NCBI GenBank assembly: GCA_029931535.1
Contig: JAQPZY010001536.1
Span: 1,724,501-1,788,500 of the forward strand
Direction of reading: 5' to 3'
From: Margaritifera margaritifera
Lineage: Eukaryota > Mollusca > Bivalvia > Unionida > Margaritiferidae
DNA: 64,000 bases
This document shows, piece after piece, positions 54,001-58,803 of this stretch. Position 1 is the stretch's first letter; each line of letters starts with the position of its first letter. The notes below the pieces were generated by a model that saw only the letters and a list, made by a program, of their open reading frames with translations, was not told where the DNA came from and made no database searches. Both the position numbers and the translations under genes were made by a program.

Positions 54001-57000
54001 GATTGATGTATCTGTTGTTTTGTTAGTTTGTTGAAAATAAACACCGGTTGATGTATATGTAGTTTTGTTAGTTTGTTGAAAATAAACACCGGTTGATGTA
54101 TATATTGTTTTGTTAGTTTGTTGAAAATAAACACCGGTTGATGTATATGTTGTTTTGTTAGTTTGTTGAAAATAAACACCGGTTGATGTATCTGTTGTTT
54201 TGTTAGTTTGTTGAAAATAAACACCGGTTGATGTATCTGTTGTTTTGTTAGTTTGTTGAAAAAAAGCACCGGTTGATGTATCTGTTGTTTTGTTAGTTTC
54301 TTGAAAATAAACACCGGTTGATGTATCTGTTGTTTTCAGGTTCATCGAGAGATATAGGCTCATTTTCGATTGGCAATATGATACCTACGTCTGAATTTTT
54401 CATCACCTACGAGGGCTCCCTTACTCAGCCCAGTTGCCAGGAAACAGTCACCTGGATACTTATAAACAGACCACTACATGTATCAAAAGAACAGGTAACA
54501 GAGTAGTCATCATTGTTATTACGACATTAAATAGACACAGTTTGGATAAATGCATTTTCAGGTACGAGCTCTTACAGTATTATACAATGTATCATGTTCA
54601 CTGTATCACGTTTTCTCAGATTATTACCATCTTTCATTCCGATTTTCTTTTCTTTTTTCACCATCATAATTTTAGTTTAAGTTAGCTTACGTATCCATTC
54701 CCGTCCATTCAGTGGCGGCGCGAGGTGTTCGAGGCGCCCGGGTGCAATATTCTTTAGTGGCGCCCCAACTTTACAACAGAGAACAGTTTTTATGTCAGTT
54801 GCCAACCTCAACCCGCCCCCCACCCCCCTCTAAGCCCACGTTAGAGCTGCTAAAAAAAAAATTCCGACGGCGGCCCCCTTCGCCTGTCGCCTGTGGGCAA
54901 TTGCCCCCCCCCCCCCACTCCACCACCCCCCTAGCGCCGCCACTGCGTACATTACATGTTCTGTATTTTGTCAGATTGTTACGATAATTCATTACCATCG
55001 ACCAAGCCTAGATAACAATCATGATATTACATAGTATTGCCGTTGTATATATTAGTAGATTTACGATTCCAAGTGAATGGTACGTGCGTGATCTGTATTG
55101 GATAAAATAGACAGAAAGAACCTCTAAAAGGGATCTTCCGTTTTCGACCTACATCTACATCTACATGAATGTCCATTTGCTCCTCCTCTCTGTCAATTGC
55201 TGTCATATTATAACACCACAGAACATAAATACATTTTGATACACTGTTTGAGATAGATTACGTCTAAATTTAGCATGACAACTTTTGAATGGACAAAGTA
55301 CTCCGGGTTGCAGACCGCAAGAGTCCTGTGAGCTGCATTTAACTACTAATCCCAGGCTTACCATTACTCTAGGCAGTATTTGAACAATCTCTACTTATAC
55401 AAGCTGATCAAAAGAAACCATTATCGCTACAAGCAAAATATACTGATAACTTTGATAAACTTGAGCTGAATTAATCAGAGGTGTTCAAAACTTAGTGGCA
55501 GTTTATCGTTCATAGACTTTGTATTTTCTAGCTATAAATAAGAACCATGTTTGCCTGTTCAACTTTATTTAACGTTGTGGCCACAAATGAATTTCTTTTT
55601 GTTTGTAAATCATTTTCACCGTAACCCTGATTGTTATTAAAAGAACAAGCACTCTCCTTTTTCAGATGGAGAAATATTGCAATGCGCTAGTTTTTGAATT
55701 ATCTCATACTCCAACCATAAATCAATTTTGATGTCGCTATTAAATACGTCTTTACAATGGTGTAACAGTTTGATACATGGGTACTTACACTTAAAGGCGT
55801 GAGACTAGTGTATTGGATATCAAATCTTCGCTAAAGATGTGATTCGGACTAACATTCAAAGAGCCAGCCTGGATTTTAAAGAGCTTTTCTCTATAGAGAC
55901 AGCTGAAAACGATATGTGGGAGAGCCAAATAAAAGGTAGACTTGTTTAAAAACTGTTCATTGTAGATATTGCTCCAAATTAAAAGATTAGAGAGGCAGTT
56001 TAGAGCTTCATTCTATTTTCTTTGTAGATAGATATCTAAAATGAAAACCTAGAGAGCCAGTCTAAAACTTGACAGTGTTAGATTGATATTGATTTCCCAT
56101 AACTTTTGATACAGATTGTATCAAACCTTCCTAACTACTCTCAGCTCCTGCTTGATAAAGACACTGGCCACAGCTCTATTTATTGTTTATGTTCCGGAAA
56201 GAGCCATTACCATTGTGGTTGAGTCGTATTAAGCGGCGGTCCGCGACGGAAAAAAAAAGATAATGATCAATGAGGTCGTTTCAGATGAAAAACAACAAAG
56301 TCCATTTTCAGAAATCTTTAATACTTGCTATAATGCAAACTGAATGTTAAGATACATTCTTATAAGGAGACGGACAGTACAATTCGTGAGAAACAAATTT
56401 TTATATAGTAAGCATAAACAGGAAAAAATCAATCACTTAGTTTAAATAAATGTATATAAAAATAAATATATAAAAAAAAAATAGAAGATGGGCAGCTTTT
56501 TTGAAATGAATTATAATCTGTCCAAGTCAGAAAATATTAAGAGACTGGTTCTGGTGAATGATTTTTTTTCTTCTCATGTAGACAAAAATAATACGAACAC
56601 TATACCGCTGCAGTGAAATAAATCGACATTGTTTTCATCCATCAACAGTAACGTTTGTCTAATTTTCAAGTTGCATGGACAACTGCCTTAATAATAAAAA
56701 CAATATTTCACGAATAATTATTCTTTTGGTACTTCTACGATGCACAATTACCCTTTCTCTTCTATAAATTGAAACTATTATTTATGCAGAAATCTTCTTG
56801 TCTTACAGCTGAGAGAATTAAGGTTGTTGCATGGTTCCGACCACGTGTCCACACCACTAATGGAGAACAACTTCCGGCCTCCCAGGCCAGTACACAGACG
56901 GCCGGTCAGGACCAATATCAACCCTAAAGCTGAGGTAACTACTGTGTGTAACTACTGTGCTCGTAAGGGCAACATCATGTCGTGATTTAATCGCAATCTT

Positions 57001-57361
57001 TTCTTAAAATAGTAGGCATTCCGAAAAACTTGAGAACTTGCGTTATACATAAGAAAACTCTATACTTTTAAACTGTCATTGATACATCAAAAGAAAATAC
57101 ATTTATAATAAAATCTACTTGAGAAAAATAAATTAAGAATAAGATCCAATTTCTGCAACAATAATAACACGAGACGAAGAATATTTAGCAATAACTATAT
57201 GGCATAATAATTGTTATAATAACGTTAAACAATTATAATAACTACAAGGGGAAAGTTGATCTGGAAATCTGTTTACAATCTGAAAATAAGACTGATTTCT
57301 CTTGCCATGCTTTTCTAAACACTCTTGGAAAACACTGTAAAACGGTTTATTTCCTATAAAA

Positions 57362-57434
<73 letters not shown>

Positions 57435-58683
57435 CATATATATGCATATAACTTTGTTGGGCTGATGTAATTTCCCCGTTTTAGACAGTTTTTTTATATA
57501 TATTTTGCTTTCTTTCTTTCTTCTATTTTTTATCCTTTGTTTGTTTAATTCCCCTAAACATGTAGGAGTCAAGAAGTTCTCTTGGCTTTCGTGTTTAGTG
57601 TTTGTTTTGTTGATGCAAATTGTTTCTTCCCCTGACAAAGAGCTTGTTTAGCTCGAAACGTTGGGAAACTGTTTTGTATTTGCGTTGTTATCAATTTTGG
57701 TGTCATTATATATATATATATATATATATTCAGTTTTAAATATGCTTCCAGGATAAAGACTGTACAATCAAGCGCACCATATCTTATAAAGGTATGTACT
57801 TTAGGTAATAAAGTCATAAGATTAATCCACACTGAAGAATATAGTATAAGTAATAAAGTCATGAGATTAATCCACACTGAAGTATATAGTATAAGTAATA
57901 AAGTCATGAGATTAATCCACACTGAAGTATATAGTATAAGTAATAAAGTCATGAGATTAATCCACACTGAAGTATATAGTGTAAGTAATAAAGTCAGGAG
58001 ATTAATCCACACTGAAGTATATAGTATAAGTAATAAAGTCATAAGATTAATCCACACTGAAGTATATAGTATAATGAGTACATCTCCTTAACTTTGGGAT
58101 AAGAAAGATTTTCACTCAGATTACAAGCCATCTTACCTTTTGCTTTACATCAAACAAGTCCATTTATTCCCGCTTTATGAGGTTAATCTTTATTTGGAAA
58201 TAAAACAATATTTGTGTTCGCTGAGTTTCGTCATTTAAATACATAATTTGGCCAGAGTTTTAGGATCTAAACAGTAATTTTACGGGTACTCATAGCCAAC
58301 GAATAAAATAAAAATGAACTTTGATACCCGTAAATGACAGTAGGTTGCAGAGAGATTATTGTGTAGAATGCAGCTTATGGGTATGCTGACTGTCACCAGT
58401 TGAATGCTTCCAATCTTTACCTAAATAATAGCCATCATATTTAGGAAGAAAATGAAAAAATAAAGAAACTATAAATTATGTAAGTTATTGATTCAATTAA
58501 TCTTCAACACTTTTATTTTAGTATATTGGATACACTTTTTATTTTAGTATATTGGATACACATTTTATTTTAGTATATTGGATACACATTTTATTTTAGT
58601 ATTTTGGATACAGTAACTTTTAAGATAATGCTTTAATTATCATTGATTCTGTTTCAGTGAACGAACGACTGATAGGAGTATGA
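5452..58683 (+). CDS. CA10: Carbonic anhydrase-related protein 10/11-like (CARP-X/XI), nine visible exons, 5' incomplete
   Basis: Nine exons (5452-5502, 22626-22762, 43699-43893, 44544-44639, 49200-49266, 54340-54494, 56809-56934, 57752-57791, 58658-58683) join in one open frame. This gives 893 coding bases, about 296 residues plus stop, against 328 in human CA10. The missing part of about 30 residues corresponds to the signal peptide and N-terminus. In order the protein has the WNEWW/FWG start of the CA domain, the LCSKGKYQSPID block, FSGGPLSY, KLHFG followed by GSEH, an NYT sequon, FITYEGSLTQPSC, NFRPPRPV and RTNIN, all CA-fold landmarks. Zinc ligand 96 is His, but position 94 is Lys and 119 is Gln, so catalysis should be lost, as in CA10/CA11. 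The two Cys of the secreted-CA disulfide (LCSKGK and QPSCQET) are kept. Vertebrate relatives are secreted neurexin ligands; that role here is inference. All introns are GT-AG. Confidence 0.93.
7240..7443. repeat. Diverged minisatellite of about 46 bp, 4-5 copies
   Basis: Successive copies contain gtatgataatggtatgcaat followed by gaacaacaccaaccc with scattered substitutions. The period is about 45-46 bases. The last copy ends gaataacacc. Confidence 0.9.
7619..7677. repeat. AT dinucleotide microsatellite
   Basis: Alternating A/T tract of about 58 bases inside intron 1. Confidence 0.97.
10002..10258 (-). mobile_element. tRNA-derived SINE, full-length, with 11-bp target-site duplication
   Basis: Read on the minus strand, the element starts with a tRNA-like head. 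It has a pol III A box tggccaagtgg (10235-10245), followed by gtctaaggcgctcgcc, and a B box gagttcgaatct (10171-10182). A non-tRNA body containing ccgggattttccagggttc follows, then a 3' end that runs into gcgtaacacccacaaac and an AAAC-rich tail. The direct repeat gagtacatggt flanks it exactly at 9991-10001 and 10259-10269, the signature of LINE-assisted insertion. The body and tail resemble tRNA SINEs that I associate with mollusc genomes; that family assignment is from memory. Confidence 0.88.
10725..10895. repeat. Three tandem copies of a unit of about 62 bp
   Basis: Each copy begins attaaaagcttaaatgga (the middle one as tttaaaagcttaaatgga) and continues with gggtaaatcaaacataatc. The copies differ by a few substitutions. 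No other function is visible. Confidence 0.9.
13489..13546. repeat. 14-bp repeat alternating two variants
   Basis: Four copies of a 14-base unit alternate strictly as agcgcgatctatca, agcgcgatatatca, agcgcgatctatca, agcgcgatatatca. The real higher-order unit is therefore 28 bases, present twice. Confidence 0.93.
14513..14728. repeat. 22-bp minisatellite, about 10 copies
   Basis: The unit is based on agtacagtgtacagtga plus aagtt or atgtt. The core gtacagtgtac is nearly palindromic, so single-stranded DNA or RNA from this array could fold into serial small hairpins. Confidence 0.93.
14964..15029. repeat. CA dinucleotide microsatellite
   Basis: About 33 CA units, ending in cgtgtgtgg. Just downstream (15160-15212) is a short direct duplication containing actacttgtccaataactac. 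Confidence 0.97.
15797..15877. repeat. CA-rich stretch and A-homopolymer
   Basis: Loose cacacacata/cacagacac repeats are followed, after ccccccacc, by a run of about 21 A. There is no SINE head upstream that I could recognise, so it is listed only as low-complexity sequence. Confidence 0.85.
16195..17785. repeat. Large imperfect foldback (inverted repeat), arms of about 0.45-0.5 kb
   Basis: The left arm (about 16195-16625) and right arm (about 17255-17785) are reverse complements with mismatches and indels. For example, actcatatttttgtg with cgtatag at 16317-16350 is mirrored by ctatacgagatg with caaaaatatgagt at 17500-17535. Both arms also repeat internally: contactgraccagt-like words and tctcgtatag recur several times per arm. 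The 0.6 kb between the arms shows no coding potential. Shorter relatives of the arm repeat occur near 27985-28060 and 40010-40080, so this is a dispersed family, probably a foldback-type non-autonomous transposon. Confidence 0.78.
20935..21011. repeat. AT dinucleotide microsatellite with adjacent G run
   Basis: Alternating A/T tract of about 77 bases followed directly by ggggggg and tggggttg. Confidence 0.97.
22554..22615. repeat. 30-bp direct duplication just before exon 2
   Basis: Two nearly identical copies containing catgacttctgatgttat and ggtttgtt(c) lie side by side. They end about 10 bases before the acceptor at 22625. The second copy supplies part of the region where the branch point should lie. 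Confidence 0.9.
22626..22762 (+). CDS. CA10: CA10-like, coding exon 2
   Basis: The acceptor is ccactttcag and the donor is gtatgc. The 137 bases complete the split Gly codon and give 45 further residues beginning GPEFWGTHNAAWSLCSKGK, ending HIDNTK in phase 0. It corresponds to the FWG..N.AW.LC..GK.QSPI region that opens the alpha-carbonic-anhydrase domain. The Cys in LCSKGK is the first half of the disulfide typical of secreted CAs. QSPID is the family signature. Confidence 0.95.
23684..23954 (-). mobile_element. Non-autonomous hAT-type MITE, copy 2 (inverted)
   Basis: The ends are cagtggcagcgcgaggg and ccctcgcgccgccactg, which are inverted repeats. The internal block shared with copies 1 and 3 (acagagaacag / ctgttctctgt) reads in the opposite direction, so the insertion is reversed. 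The flanking 8-mers tccaaagc (23676-23683) and tctaaagc (23955-23962) match at 7 of 8, an 8-bp target duplication of hAT type. GC content is far above that of the intron. Confidence 0.88.
24919..24990. repeat. GATA/GAAA/GACA mixed microsatellite
   Basis: Runs of gaaa, then gata, then gaca tetranucleotides follow one another. This is an ordinary compound microsatellite. Confidence 0.9.
26806..26950. repeat. Diverged minisatellite of about 43 bp, about 3.5 copies
   Basis: Copies contain cgatacagtttctgactg, then tttatacaagtgatgaaat, with substitutions such as cgatgcggtttctgattag. Reading frames through it are repetitive and not taken as genes. Confidence 0.85.
30603..31930 (+). mobile_element. 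Remnant mariner element carrying the broken transposase
   Basis: The transposase pseudogene is preceded by tacgatgggtatttgaaaag at about 30605-30624, of the kind seen at mariner ends. I could not find its reverse complement on the right side before the Polinton polymerase begins at about 31985. The right terminal repeat is therefore missing, too diverged to see, or the left end is wrongly placed. Borders are approximate. Confidence 0.5.
30800..31848 (+). pseudogene. Mariner-family transposase, decayed
   Basis: The open N-terminus carries the helix-turn-helix of mariner/SETMAR-type transposases. It reads RTIQKWFHRFKDGRESIEDD and then PRSGRS, near residues 48-73. Downstream, in changing frames and past in-frame stops (for example at about 31204), come the catalytic-core landmarks. 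TDDETY carries the first Asp at 31289-31291, LHDNAPTH the second at 31574-31576, and PYSPDLTPSEFW the third at 31666-31668. The last two Asp are 92 bases apart, which is not a multiple of three and is shorter than the 34-residue spacing usual in mariner. At least one frameshift plus a deletion must therefore have occurred. The element cannot be active. Confidence 0.9.
31985..33945 (+). pseudogene. Protein-primed family B DNA polymerase (Polinton type), broken
   Basis: In order along the plus strand, with frame changes and stops between, I can read several landmarks. VRDHDHLTGK (31988-32017) is the His/Cys-type motif before the exonuclease part. HNISDYDSH (about 32081-32107) is the exonuclease motif region. 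Further on are YPYEY with FERFNET, then LMLYDISDQFGN, then the palm-region block YRNLKLYIQLGLK (about 33187-33230), then TRPT. The motif C region (33504-33518) reads MTDRD, so the usual Thr between the two catalytic Asp is Arg. The end reads EIALSMYDGNRF. Between the YRNL block and TRPT, sequence normally holding palm motif B is absent. It cannot encode a working enzyme. The identification rests on motif order and recognition, not on a search. Confidence 0.85.
34539..35560 (-). pseudogene. Polinton-type major capsid protein (double jelly-roll family), broken
   Basis: Read on minus from about 35545, the N-terminal part contains a block beginning KCILPGSTFVSFAINAVV, followed by NLGSMLVKDVIMSYGSDDLL and, after a frame change, YKDLWLPVS and LRKLQPGAGNA. 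A middle part reads YDTIT and ESIARYVSGMYRNELF. The C-terminal part (34539-34850) is open and contains FFGEQQLHTEIS, CIWLDLR and HGSG.KLAN. This order matches the capsid-type protein I know from invertebrate Polintons (NLGRAIVKK, DLW, GAGNA, WLDLR, LHGSG). At least three frame changes and several stops separate the parts. Structural modelling would be the decisive test. Confidence 0.72.
35646..36137 (-). pseudogene. Polinton small protein with hydrophobic N-terminus
   Basis: The minus strand has ATG at 36135-36137 followed by MAAAVVIIGGAIANCIAITG, a Gly/Ala-rich hydrophobic start, then a charged stretch with frame changes. A second open piece (35646-35891) contains PMHLLAEKVISNFKNHDKLN. Proteins with an IGGAI.N start and a helical charged body are frequent neighbours of the capsid gene in Polintons; their function is unknown to me. 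Adjacent 36140-36325 is a further open minus-strand piece (61 codons) that I do not recognise and that may be the end of the preceding gene. Confidence 0.45.
36999..37560 (-). pseudogene. Fibre-like motif plus coiled-coil protein of the Polinton
   Basis: Reading minus from 37560, IDLDLNNTRITNLSDPVQ is followed, after a stop, by FDTANRN and then VDTPIRK. This resembles the N.I.NL.DP..P.DA..K.YVD motif of phage and virus tail fibres. The open piece that follows (about 37370-37000) is rich in heptad-like helices: AERASKIAQLRKQIDENRQF, then an Ile/Val/Leu-spaced helix with IRKIVDVQESVTNIQNYIQI. A fibre-like head with a long coiled coil suggests a virion spike or fibre. The fibre reading is inference from the motif alone. 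Confidence 0.45.
38100..38400 (-). pseudogene. Unnamed Polinton membrane-like protein fragment
   Basis: On minus, two overlapping frames read IRLQQINDITSDLIIEVEHC and RGLRRDY, then a frame change, then a Gly/Ala/Val-rich segment containing GVAGVDIGAVVHLAFSVVGA. A charged helix followed by a Gly-rich hydrophobic region recalls small proteins common in these elements. No function can be given. Confidence 0.35.
39560..39960 (-). pseudogene. Integrase C-terminal region with chromodomain (Polinton type)
   Basis: On minus from about 39955, the sequence reads YRISKYKTFPIEKATF, then PNCIQELFKVRQV, then DPVAYKVKVLNGVDIDGMFY and a YEEE pair. This is the post-catalytic SH3-like region of retroviral-type integrases of Polintons. 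It continues EIYKDEKISKTKTMNGKMYV and LVKWKD, a chromodomain core with the aromatic KW. Frame changes occur near 39890 and a stop near 39780. The catalytic (rve) core should lie beyond 39960 on this strand, but I see none, so the element is truncated there. Confidence 0.82.
40872..41082. mobile_element. Two-hairpin MITE, copy 1, with 8-bp target duplication
   Basis: The terminal inverted repeats are taccgtatatactcgcg and, on the right, cgcgagtacatatggta. Inside are two consecutive near-perfect palindromes. The first (40901-40960) is built on acatagaccctgatctgcc, the second (40987-41042) on catagacccagatctgcc. Both close over a cgcat(t/a)atgcg centre. The octamer tactcaat flanks the element exactly on both sides (40864-40871 and 41083-41090). 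No coding capacity. Confidence 0.9.
41878..41927. repeat. Compound CG/TG/GA microsatellite
   Basis: cgcgcgcgcg runs into tgtgtgtgtg and then gagagagag. The alternating purine-pyrimidine CG/TG part is a sequence type able to adopt Z-DNA. Confidence 0.92.
43331..43551. mobile_element. Two-hairpin MITE, copy 2
   Basis: It has the same architecture as the copy at 40872: ends taccgtctgtactcgcg and cgcgagtattaacggtg, and two palindromes (about 43367-43427 and 43457-43511) built on the same tagaccctgatctgcc and taggctcagatctgc arms. It lies only about 150 bases upstream of exon 3. I could not see a clear target duplication. Confidence 0.88.
43699..43893 (+). CDS. CA10: CA10-like, coding exon 3
   Basis: The acceptor is tttttgacgcag and the donor is gtacgt. 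It is 195 bases, phase 0 at both ends, 65 residues beginning VDGTLVNTGHDITYEVYQDS. It contains FSGGPLSYVYRVQRIKLHFG, then GSEHTVAGKSF. Aligned to CA II, the HFHWG motif is replaced so that position 94 is Lys while 96 stays His. GSEH is conserved. This is the exon that shows the loss of a zinc ligand. Confidence 0.96.
43894..44543 (+). other. Intron 3 of the CA10-like gene
   Basis: This is a 650-base intron bounded by gtacgt and ttttcag. It is AT-rich, with an ATT/AT-rich stretch (44462-44540) acting as a long pyrimidine-rich approach to the acceptor. Nothing else is recognised. Confidence 0.9.
44544..44639 (+). CDS. CA10: CA10-like, coding exon 4
   Basis: 96 bases, phase 0 at both ends, acceptor ttattttcag and donor gtaagt. 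The 32 residues start IQIIGYNSDLYKNYTEALFS and end FSVLGI. Together with the preceding Glu, the segment EIQIIGYN aligns to ELHLVHWN of CA II. His119 is therefore Gln, the second lost zinc ligand, and His122 is Gly. NYT is an N-glycosylation sequon at the place where human CA10 has NVT. AIFSVLGI is the central beta strand. Confidence 0.95.
44781..45574. repeat. 44-bp minisatellite, about 18 copies
   Basis: The unit starts cctgttaacatgcaccc and continues aaatgaaatggtattatcct. Central copies are almost identical, while the first and last are more diverged (acctaaatg, gtacctatg). One copy near 45070 is shortened by a small deletion. Confidence 0.96.
45804..45931. repeat. 31-bp minisatellite, 4 copies
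   Basis: Four nearly identical copies of tcaatgtttcatttatggg followed by ataaaatgtaat. Confidence 0.96.
46003..47340. repeat. 58-bp minisatellite, about 23 copies
   Basis: The unit begins agaattctatatagtgcttg and continues atgca(a/g)tatcatg(a/g)gctgg. Starts advance by 58 bases (46003, 46061 and so on). Variant positions fall into linked combinations, such as gcagtatcatggg with aaaagtata, which suggests blocks of copies were duplicated together. Confidence 0.97.
49200..49266 (+). CDS. CA10: CA10-like, coding exon 5
   Basis: The acceptor is ctttactcag and the donor is gtaagc. It is 67 bases, beginning in phase 0 and ending in phase 1. The residues are LDDKGNEEFESIVNAARVIR then TK, corresponding to the VSDSSNPFLNRML region of human CA10 that links the central strand to the distal part of the domain. 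Confidence 0.93.
49670..51188. repeat. 39-bp minisatellite with two unit types, about 38 copies
   Basis: The shared part is ttagctatgatataataatt plus gcattaag. The remaining part is either tctacgttttR (major type) or ccaaggtattg (minor type). Minor units occur singly or in pairs at intervals through the array. Early copies carry tacgat, later ones tatgat, and the final copies diverge to taactaagat. Confidence 0.97.
51432..51526. repeat. Long imperfect hairpin
   Basis: The left arm has gtggtataaatttgccgaac then cacac. The right arm has gtgtggttcggcaa, then tttataccac. Arms of about 28 bases with one small internal loop flank about 35 unpaired bases. It could be a tiny MITE; no flanking duplication was identified. 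Confidence 0.85.
53366..53803. repeat. 53-54-bp minisatellite, 8 copies
   Basis: Copies contain ggtgttatgaatgtgacgta, then acacaacaggaatgtacat and acgttgttt. The first two copies have an extra a (acgtaaacac, 54 bases); the others are 53. Confidence 0.95.
53981..54339. repeat. 45-bp minisatellite ending at the exon 6 acceptor
   Basis: Eight copies of gtttgttgaaaataaacacc then ggttgatgtatctgttgtttt. Each junction reads gttgttttgttag, which itself looks like a pyrimidine-rich 3' splice site. The true acceptor gttgttttcag lies in the last, partial unit, so the functional splice site evolved within the array. Because 45 is a multiple of three, long but meaningless open frames appear on the minus strand. 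Confidence 0.95.
54340..54494 (+). CDS. CA10: CA10-like, coding exon 6
   Basis: 155 bases, acceptor gttgttttcag, donor gtaaca. It enters with two bases completing the Gly codon left by exon 5 and leaves in phase 0. It reads GSSRDIGSFSIGNMIPTSEF, then FITYEGSLTQPSCQETVTWI. FITY.GS.T.P.C.E...WI is the strongly conserved C-terminal CA block (YWTYPGSLTTPP in CA II). Its Cys is the second half of the secreted-CA disulfide. Confidence 0.97.
54495..56808 (+). other. Intron 6 of the CA10-like gene (2.3 kb)
   Basis: It contains the third hAT MITE (54710-54945). The rest (54950-56808) is unassigned, AT-rich sequence without recognisable genes or repeats beyond A-rich runs near 56250 and 56473. Confidence 0.9.
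54710..54945 (+). mobile_element. Non-autonomous hAT-type MITE, copy 3
   Basis: The ends are cagtggcggcgcgaggtg and ctagcgccgccactg. The interior shares acagagaacagtttttatg and cagttgccaacctc with copy 1 in the same orientation. The flanking octamers cgtccatt (54702-54709) and cgtacatt (54946-54953) match at 7 of 8. A long C run interrupts the right part. Confidence 0.9.
56809..56934 (+). CDS. CA10: CA10-like, coding exon 7
   Basis: 126 bases, phase 0 at both ends, acceptor gtcttacag, donor gtaact. It gives LRELRLLHGSDHVSTPLMEN, then NFRPPRPVHRRPVRTNINPK. NFRP...P...R..RTNI is the terminal CA signature shared with human CA10/CA11. The region between is shorter on the vertebrate side only by a few residues. 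Confidence 0.96.
57365..57433. repeat. AT dinucleotide microsatellite
   Basis: Alternating A/T tract of about 69 bases in intron 7. A second tract of about 22 bases lies at 57709-57730. Confidence 0.97.
57632..57676 (+). ncRNA. Degenerate hammerhead-ribozyme-like motif
   Basis: The string ctgacaa, then GAGC-ttgttta-GCTC, then gaaac fits the hammerhead core layout (CUGANGA, stem II, GAAA). It has one departure, A instead of G in the first core segment. After gaaa, acgtt can pair imperfectly with aactgt to form a very short stem III. Short-stem hammerheads with the text 'gctcgaaacgtt' are known from Penelope-like retroelements. No reverse transcriptase is visible nearby, so this would be a terminal remnant. 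The core mutation suggests it is inactive. Confidence 0.4.
57752..57791 (+). CDS. CA10: CA10-like, coding exon 8 (40-base microexon)
   Basis: The acceptor is tatgcttccag and the donor is gtatgt. It carries 13 codons plus one base: DKDCTIKRTISYK. It matches GKDCPNNRAQKLQY, the tail that follows the CA domain in human CA10. The phase-1 end joins exactly to the next exon to give YKVNER. Short, and would be missed without the phase and tail match. Confidence 0.88.
57803..58075. repeat. 45-bp minisatellite, 6 copies, next to the exon 8 donor
   Basis: Copies read gtaataaagtcatgagatta then atccacactgaagtatatag with few differences. The array begins almost at the exon 8 donor. The 45-base period (a multiple of three) keeps frames open on both strands, which is not evidence of coding. 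Confidence 0.95.
58507..58612. repeat. 25-bp minisatellite, about 4 copies, near the exon 9 acceptor
   Basis: Units are acattttattttagtatat plus tggatac. Each contains ttttattttag, which resembles a 3' splice site. Confidence 0.93.
58658..58683 (+). CDS. CA10: CA10-like, last coding exon with stop
   Basis: After the acceptor ctgtttcag the two bases tg complete the Val codon, followed by NERLIGV and TGA at 58681-58683. The resulting C-terminus YKVNERLIGV aligns with YRVNEWLLK at the very end of human CA10, which confirms the junction and the stop. Confidence 0.88.
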
Positions 58684-58803
58684 CAGTTTCTCCTATCCGC
58701 TGCTTGCTCACATGAAGTGCCTGCTCAGGTAAAATGTTTTTGTATTTAACCTTGTACGGTCCTCCTACTTATAAATCATCTAATACGAAAGTCACGGAAT
58801 AAA
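58684..58803 (+). promoter_or_regulatory. 3' UTR with candidate polyadenylation signal
   Basis: An AATAAA hexamer lies at 58798-58803, 115 bases after the stop. A second hexamer occurs near 58918. A good donor-like string, ctcag followed by gtaaaa, stands at 58728/58729, so an intron in the 3' UTR is possible and would move the true polyadenylation site downstream. Confidence 0.45.

Larger units (their letters stand above)
49267..54339 (+). other. Intron 5 of the CA10-like gene (5.1 kb)
   Basis: It contains a 39-bp array (49.7-51.2 kb), a hairpin (51.4 kb), a 53-bp array (53.4-53.8 kb) and a 45-bp array that runs into the acceptor (54.0-54.34 kb), listed separately. The 51.5-53.3 kb part holds an A-homopolymer (about 52383-52401) and otherwise nothing I recognise. 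Confidence 0.9.
56935..57751 (+). other. Intron 7 of the CA10-like gene
   Basis: This is an 817-base intron from gtaact to cttccag. It contains an AT microsatellite (57365-57433), a hammerhead-like motif (57632-57676) and a second short AT tract (57709-57730) ending 20 bases before the acceptor. Confidence 0.88.
57792..58657 (+). other. Intron 8 of the CA10-like gene
   Basis: An 866-base intron from gtatgt to gtttcag. A 45-bp array starts within about 12 bases of the donor and a 25-bp array ends about 45 bases before the acceptor. Between them, 58076-58500 shows nothing recognisable. Confidence 0.88.

Noticed and set aside
53887..54363. 158-codon open frame on the minus strand with a 15-residue repeat
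   Set aside because: It is created by the 45-bp intronic minisatellite, whose period is a multiple of three, and it overlaps the start of a solid plus-strand exon. No gene-like features.
57569..58057. 162-codon open frame on the minus strand rich in Leu/Ile/Trp repeats
   Set aside because: It arises from another 45-bp array and AT tracts in introns 7 and 8 and crosses exon 8 antisense.
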